Positions 19,335 to 23,164 of a DNA stretch of 23,164 nt are shown in pieces. Origin of the DNA: a virus. The DNA is taken from positions 1 to 23,164 of the IMG/VR virus record IMGVR_UViG_3300006919_000481; one strand, 5' to 3'. Each line of letters starts with the position of its first letter. Position 1 is the first letter of the stretch. Under the pieces are notes generated by a model. The model had not been told where the DNA came from and searched no databases. It saw only the letters and a list, made by a program, of their open reading frames with translations. The position numbers were made by a program, and so were the translations under genes.

Positions 19335-22130
19335 ATGGCAGTATATACAAGACAAAGTTCATCTGGAATTGTTGATGGTGGTGTTATTGAGGCTTCAGAT
19401 TTAAATGCAGAATTTGATCAGTTAGCTTCAGCATTTCTACAGCCTACGTTTGGTACGGGGGCAGCAGGGACAGACATAGCCCTGACATTCGATGGGGAAA
19501 CCAACGATGGTATTATAACATGGATGGAAGACGAGGATTACTTTCAATTCTCTGATGACATACTGATGACAACTACTGAGAAGTTGCAATTTAGAGATAC
19601 TGCAATTTATATAAATTCTAGCACAGATGGACAGCTTGATTTAGTAGCAGACACTGAAATACAAATAGCAGCAACTACTGTGGACATAAACGGTAACGTA
19701 GACGTATCAGGTACACTGACTGTAGCAGGTGCTGTAGACTTTGGTGATGCTGCATTATCTAACGTAGGTGCTGTACAGCTAGACTCCATAGCCGGTGATG
19801 CAGACACAAACACAAGCATTACATTCAGTGGTTCAGATGTTATTACAGTAGCAACTGGTGGTTCAACTGCATTCACTGTAAACGCTTCACAATTAATTAC
19901 AGCATCCGGTGGTATTACATCCACAGCTGCTTCAAACACTTTTGGTGCTACTTCTTTTAACGATGCAGACATAACCAACGTAGGTAGCATTGCATTAGAC
20001 ACTATAACTAATGATGGTACAGATGTTACTATAGACTCCGGGGGAGACATTGTACTGGACGCAGGTGGTGCAGACATCACATTAAAAGATGACGGCACAA
20101 CTTTTGGTAGCTTATCACAATCAAGCGGTGAGTTAGTAATCAAGTCTGGCTCTACACCAACTGCTGCGATTACAATGAGTGGTGCAAATGTAACTGTGGC
20201 TGGAGACTTAACAGTATCTGGCGATGACATTACTATGGGCACAAACACTGCTGGTAACTTACTAATAGCAGATGGTACAAACTTCAACTCAGTTGCTGTT
20301 GGTTCTCTATCTGAAATATCTACTGTAGCTAACGATGATGTATTCTTAGCTGTAGATACATCTGGCGGTGGTCTGAAGAAGATCACAAGGAGTGCTGTTG
20401 TAGCAGGACTTGCAACATCTAGTGCGATATCAAACGTATCAGAGGATACGACTCCGCAATTGGGCGGTGACCTTGATGTTGATGGAAACGATATTGTTTC
20501 TACATCAAACGGAAATATTAATTTATTACCAAATGGTAGTGGTAAAGTTATCATGGATGGTAATGGAAGCTCTGGCGGTGTTAGCATAACTGATGGTAAC
20601 ATTGATATACGCACAGGAACAGGTGCTGTATCTAAAGTAAAATTTTATTGTGAATCTTCAAATGCTCATGCACAAACATTACAGGCACAGCCACATTCAG
20701 CCGGTAGTTCAGCTGTACTAACTTTACCTACTGCAACAGGTACGTTGATTGGCACTGGTGATACAGGAACATTACCTGTAGCCGCCATAGATATAGATGG
20801 AGCAACTGATATCGGTGCTGACATTGTAGATGCTGATTTATTTATAATTGATGATGGTGCTGGTGGTACGAACAGAAAAGTTGCAGCCTCCAGAATTAAA
20901 TCATACGTAGCTTCTGCTACTGCTGCTGATGATATAGGAACTGGTGACGCTGCTGTGACCATTGCTACATCTTCTGGTAACATCACTTTAGACGCACAGG
21001 CTAGTGACACAGACATTATCTTCAAAGGAACTGATGGTGGTGCAGATACTACTTTCTTAACTCTTGATGGTAGTGATGCTGGTACAGCCATATTCAACCA
21101 TGATATAAAAATAGCAGACGATGGACAAATTGGTTCTGCTTCTGCTGCAGACGCTATGATAATATCTTCAGGTGGTATTGTAACTTTTAAAGATGATATT
21201 TTAATTAAAGATGGTGGTACAATTGGTTCTGCCTCAGACGCAGATGCTATAGCAATCGCTTCAGACGGTGTAGTAACCATGAACCAAATACCAGTGTTCA
21301 GTGCTGGTATCAATGTATCTGGTGGTTCAATAGCAGGTACACTTTCTACTGCTGCACAGGCAAATATTACAAGTTTAGGTACACTTACAGCGTTGACTGT
21401 GGATGACGTAAATGTGAACGGCAAGGTCATAACCATGACAGGATCAACAGATGACACTGCTGTATTTACTGCAGGCACGAATGGTGCGTTAACTATAGAA
21501 ACAACAGACACTGCTGCTGCTGCTGCGAACATACAGATAACAGCAGACGGTACATTTGAAGTAGATGCTACTACAATAACATTAGATTCTGCAGGAGACA
21601 TTGCACTTGATGCTGCAGGTAATAACGTAACATTTAAATCTGGCGGTACATCAATATTAGATTTTAGTAACAGCTCAAGCGATGCTGTAATTACTTCTAG
21701 CGTGCAGGACAAAGATATTATATTCAAAGGAGATGACGGTGGCAGTGCTGTAACTCCTCTGACTATGGACATGTCTGCAGCTGGTAAATTGCTGTTGGGT
21801 GCTGGTGCTGTAGGAAGCACGTTGACAGATACATCTAATTCTGGTAGTATTGTACTAGATTTTGATACCTATCAAAACTTTGTACTTACAGCAACAGGAA
21901 ATATAACATTAGCTAATCCGTCCACGGAGTCTGCAGGACAATCAGGGATTATTATACTCATTCAGGACGGCACTGGAAGTAGAACACTATCATTAGGAAC
22001 AGATTATGAAACTGCTGGCGGAGCAGGTCTTACAATTTCAACAGCTGCGAATGCTGTAGACGTGATACCATACTTTGTAAAAGCCAGTGGATCAATTCAA
22101 TTAGGAGCACCACAACTTGCATTTGCTTAG
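19335..22130 (+). CDS. Tail fibre protein, repetitive beta-helical shaft
   Basis: The 931-residue protein has a short N-terminal attachment domain (VIEASDLNAEFDQLASAF, 18-35). A long Asp/Gly/Thr/Ser-rich shaft follows, made of short beta repeats such as GGDIVLDAGGADITLKDDGT and AGDIALDAAGNNVTFKSGGT. Pairs of longer repeats occur: GQIGSASAADAMIISSGG with GTIGSASDADAIAIASDG (about 21120-21280), and DIIFKGTDGGADTT with DIIFKGDDGGSAVT (about 21015 and 21715). Shaft-like linker modules include LFIIDDGAGGTNRKVAASRI. The C-terminal 95 residues (from FDTYQNFVLTATGNITL to GAPQLAFA) form a globular end I have seen in marine phage fibres. It is probably a trimer that reaches for the host surface. No chaperone cleavage motif is evident. 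Confidence 0.85.
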   Translation: MAVYTRQSSSGIVDGGVIEASDLNAEFDQLASAFLQPTFGTGAAGTDIALTFDGETNDGIITWMEDEDYFQFSDDILMTTTEKLQFRDTAIYINSSTDGQLDLVADTEIQIAATTVDINGNVDVSGTLTVAGAVDFGDAALSNVGAVQLDSIAGDADTNTSITFSGSDVITVATGGSTAFTVNASQLITASGGITSTAASNTFGATSFNDADITNVGSIALDTITNDGTDVTIDSGGDIVLDAGGADITLKDDGTTFGSLSQSSGELVIKSGSTPTAAITMSGANVTVAGDLTVSGDDITMGTNTAGNLLIADGTNFNSVAVGSLSEISTVANDDVFLAVDTSGGGLKKITRSAVVAGLATSSAISNVSEDTTPQLGGDLDVDGNDIVSTSNGNINLLPNGSGKVIMDGNGSSGGVSITDGNIDIRTGTGAVSKVKFYCESSNAHAQTLQAQPHSAGSSAVLTLPTATGTLIGTGDTGTLPVAAIDIDGATDIGADIVDADLFIIDDGAGGTNRKVAASRIKSYVASATAADDIGTGDAAVTIATSSGNITLDAQASDTDIIFKGTDGGADTTFLTLDGSDAGTAIFNHDIKIADDGQIGSASAADAMIISSGGIVTFKDDILIKDGGTIGSASDADAIAIASDGVVTMNQIPVFSAGINVSGGSIAGTLSTAAQANITSLGTLTALTVDDVNVNGKVITMTGSTDDTAVFTAGTNGALTIETTDTAAAAANIQITADGTFEVDATTITLDSAGDIALDAAGNNVTFKSGGTSILDFSNSSSDAVITSSVQDKDIIFKGDDGGSAVTPLTMDMSAAGKLLLGAGAVGSTLTDTSNSGSIVLDFDTYQNFVLTATGNITLANPSTESAGQSGIIILIQDGTGSRTLSLGTDYETAGGAGLTISTAANAVDVIPYFVKASGSIQLGAPQLAFA

Positions 22131-22138
22131 GATTACAT

Positions 22139-22873
22139 ATGTTTAAAGGAGAGTTTTTTCATACTTCTGCAGCAGGTGCTGGTGAATTTTATTCACATCA
22201 AATAGAACAGTCAGTTAGACTAGATAGAGCATCAAGTTCTTATTTTAGTTATGATGTTCCTAGTGGTGCAGGTGGTAGTTCAAATTGGACTGGTTCTTTA
22301 TGGTTTAAAAGAGGACAATTGAGTTATAATTATGGAGGTTTATTTGCTAGTGGCTCTGGATATATGAGAACTAGAATTAATAATGATGATACTTTTCAAT
22401 TTCAAACACAAACAAATTTTGCTAGTTCTTTAAAAGTAAGAGATACTAATGGTTGGACACATCTAGTTATAAATTCACAAGATACAAATAACTGTAAATT
22501 ATATATTAATGGAGTAGACCAAACATCTGATTTAACAAAAAGTTCTGTTGCAAGTATGGTGAGTTTTTTTCAAGGAGGACAACCTGCTTGGTTAGGAAAT
22601 GATAGTACAAGTGGTTCTGCTTTTGATGGATATTTTGCAGAGGTACATATGGTATATGGATTAAATAAAGCAGCTAGTGATTTTGGAGAAACTAAAAATG
22701 GTGTTTGGATACCTAAAGAATATACTGGTGGACATGGCACTTATGGAGCCTATCTTAAATTTGAAAATGCAAGTGATTTAGGTAATGATAGTTCAGGAAA
22801 TAATAACGATTGGACAGCAAACAATATGGGAACAGACCATCAAGTTCCTGATAGTCCAACATTTGGGAGTTAA
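22139..22873 (+). CDS. LamG/concanavalin-like receptor-binding protein, ends at an in-frame stop
   Basis: The 244-residue protein begins nine bases after the fibre stop, with AGGA just upstream. Residues about 25-190 read as a LamG-like jelly roll: QSVRLDRASSSYFSYDVPSG, WTGSLWFKRGQ, NGWTHLVINSQDTNNCKLYI, NGVDQTSDL and GYFAEVHMVYGL. A Gly/Asn-rich linker, YLKFENASDLGNDSSGNNND, then DHQVPDSPTFGS precedes TAA. These domains bind glycans or proteins at the cell surface. In related proteins I recall, this linker continues directly into a SPRY-type domain. Here the same frame resumes after the stop and encodes one, so a nonsense change, readthrough or a split gene should be considered. Codons are very AT-rich. 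Confidence 0.72.
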   Translation: MFKGEFFHTSAAGAGEFYSHQIEQSVRLDRASSSYFSYDVPSGAGGSSNWTGSLWFKRGQLSYNYGGLFASGSGYMRTRINNDDTFQFQTQTNFASSLKVRDTNGWTHLVINSQDTNNCKLYINGVDQTSDLTKSSVASMVSFFQGGQPAWLGNDSTSGSAFDGYFAEVHMVYGLNKAASDFGETKNGVWIPKEYTGGHGTYGAYLKFENASDLGNDSSGNNNDWTANNMGTDHQVPDSPTFGS

Positions 22874-22879
22874 ATAGAT

Positions 22880-23164
22880 ATGGCAAGTAGTGGAAATTTT
22901 ATGACATGGAGTTCTTTATGGAGTTGTGATAGTGGTTCTTATCCTCCTTCACCAGATGTTCTTTCTAATGGTAATTGTAGATATTCTAGTTCAAATTCAA
23001 ATAATGGTTTTGGAGCTACACATTCTTTTTTGAGTGGTAAATGGTATTGGGAAGTATATATAGTTGCTAATGGAAATAAACAACTTATTTTAGGATTAGT
23101 TACACCAGAAACTAAAGTTGTAACTGACCAATTATGGAACAGAGATGGTATTTATGGAGTAACA
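22880..23164 (+). CDS. SPRY-like receptor-binding domain, 5' part (runs off the window)
   Basis: ATG at 22880 opens a frame through the window end (95 codons). It is in the same frame as the LamG-like gene, separated only by TAA ATA GAT. Early residues are SSGNFMTWSSLWSCDSG, followed by FLSGKWYWEVYIVANGNK and LILGLVTPETK, the G-K-W-Y-W-E-V signature of SPRY/B30.2-like folds in phage tail proteins. No ribosome site is evident before this ATG, so it may be translated by reinitiation after the TAA or by readthrough. It is incomplete and its total length is unknown. Confidence 0.65.
   Translation, partial: MASSGNFMTWSSLWSCDSGSYPPSPDVLSNGNCRYSSSNSNNGFGATHSFLSGKWYWEVYIVANGNKQLILGLVTPETKVVTDQLWNRDGIYGVT

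Noticed and set aside
19607-20614. 335-codon open frame on the minus strand inside the tail fibre gene
   Set aside because: It lies wholly within the repetitive fibre gene, whose Asp/Gly/Thr/Ser codons give few stops in the opposite strand. The product is low-complexity Pro/Ser/Val-rich and there is no ribosome site or promoter.
20666-21820. 384-codon open frame on the minus strand inside the tail fibre gene
   Set aside because: Same cause as the other antisense frame. The composition mirrors the fibre repeats, and no independent gene features are present.
22139-23164. Diversity-generating retroelement target in the receptor-binding genes
   Set aside because: No reverse transcriptase, template repeat or adenine-directed variable pair is visible in the window.

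Overview
The window is the late structural half of a tailed double-stranded DNA phage with a short-tail (podovirus-type) plan. There is a terminase pair, portal, scaffold, coat, a neck/adaptor protein, a nozzle-like protein and fibres. No tape measure, tube, sheath or baseplate gene is visible. The DNA is AT-rich, and many proteins look like those in marine viral metagenomes (tail-fibre wording, small Lys/Gly-rich proteins, a 3TM-type holin). A marine bacterial host is therefore likely, possibly an AT-rich alphaproteobacterium, but nothing here fixes the host. All convincing genes are on the + strand. I see no tRNA, rRNA, CRISPR array or insertion sequence.

Layout. (1) 1-270: the end of an upstream unit, with a truncated gene and a 28-residue membrane peptide, closed by an 11-bp terminator hairpin. 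(2) 271-910: a 640-base non-coding control region. Two back-to-back perfect sigma70-type promoters (minus strand 739-767, plus strand 776-803) share an inverted repeat made of their two -35 boxes. The plus promoter drives the late module. The minus promoter faces about 450 gene-free bases that end at the same terminator, so a leftward non-coding RNA is possible. (3) 911-5221: small terminase, an HEXXH-motif protein, several small proteins, a membrane protein with a Cys-rich tail, and the large terminase. (4) 5225-9669: a 674-residue protein with what looks like a tyrosine-recombinase catalytic domain, a small repeat protein, the portal, and a small gene overlapping the portal's 3' end in another frame. 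(5) 9669-12816: a probable internal virion protein, holin, lysozyme-type endolysin, and an acidic Pro/Gln-rich protein. (6) 12817-15386: a structured leader with two hairpins of the same architecture, then scaffold, major coat protein, probable decoration protein and a terminator. (7) 15387-17797: small basic and coiled-coil proteins and the tail adaptor with an inserted sugar-binding-like domain. (8) 17790-23164: nozzle-like protein, a 931-residue repetitive fibre, a LamG-like protein, and an in-frame SPRY-like continuation that runs off the window.

The genes form one tightly packed late operon: many ATGA, TTGA, TAATG or TAGATG junctions imply translational coupling. The terminases package DNA through the portal into a scaffold-assembled head, the adaptor, nozzle and fibres build the tail and bind the host, and the holin and lysozyme release progeny. 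The most unusual items are the recombinase-like protein beside the portal, the out-of-frame gene over the portal C-terminus, the paired hairpins with compensatory stem changes before the scaffold gene, the divergent perfect promoters, and the single in-frame stop between the LamG-like and SPRY-like domains.
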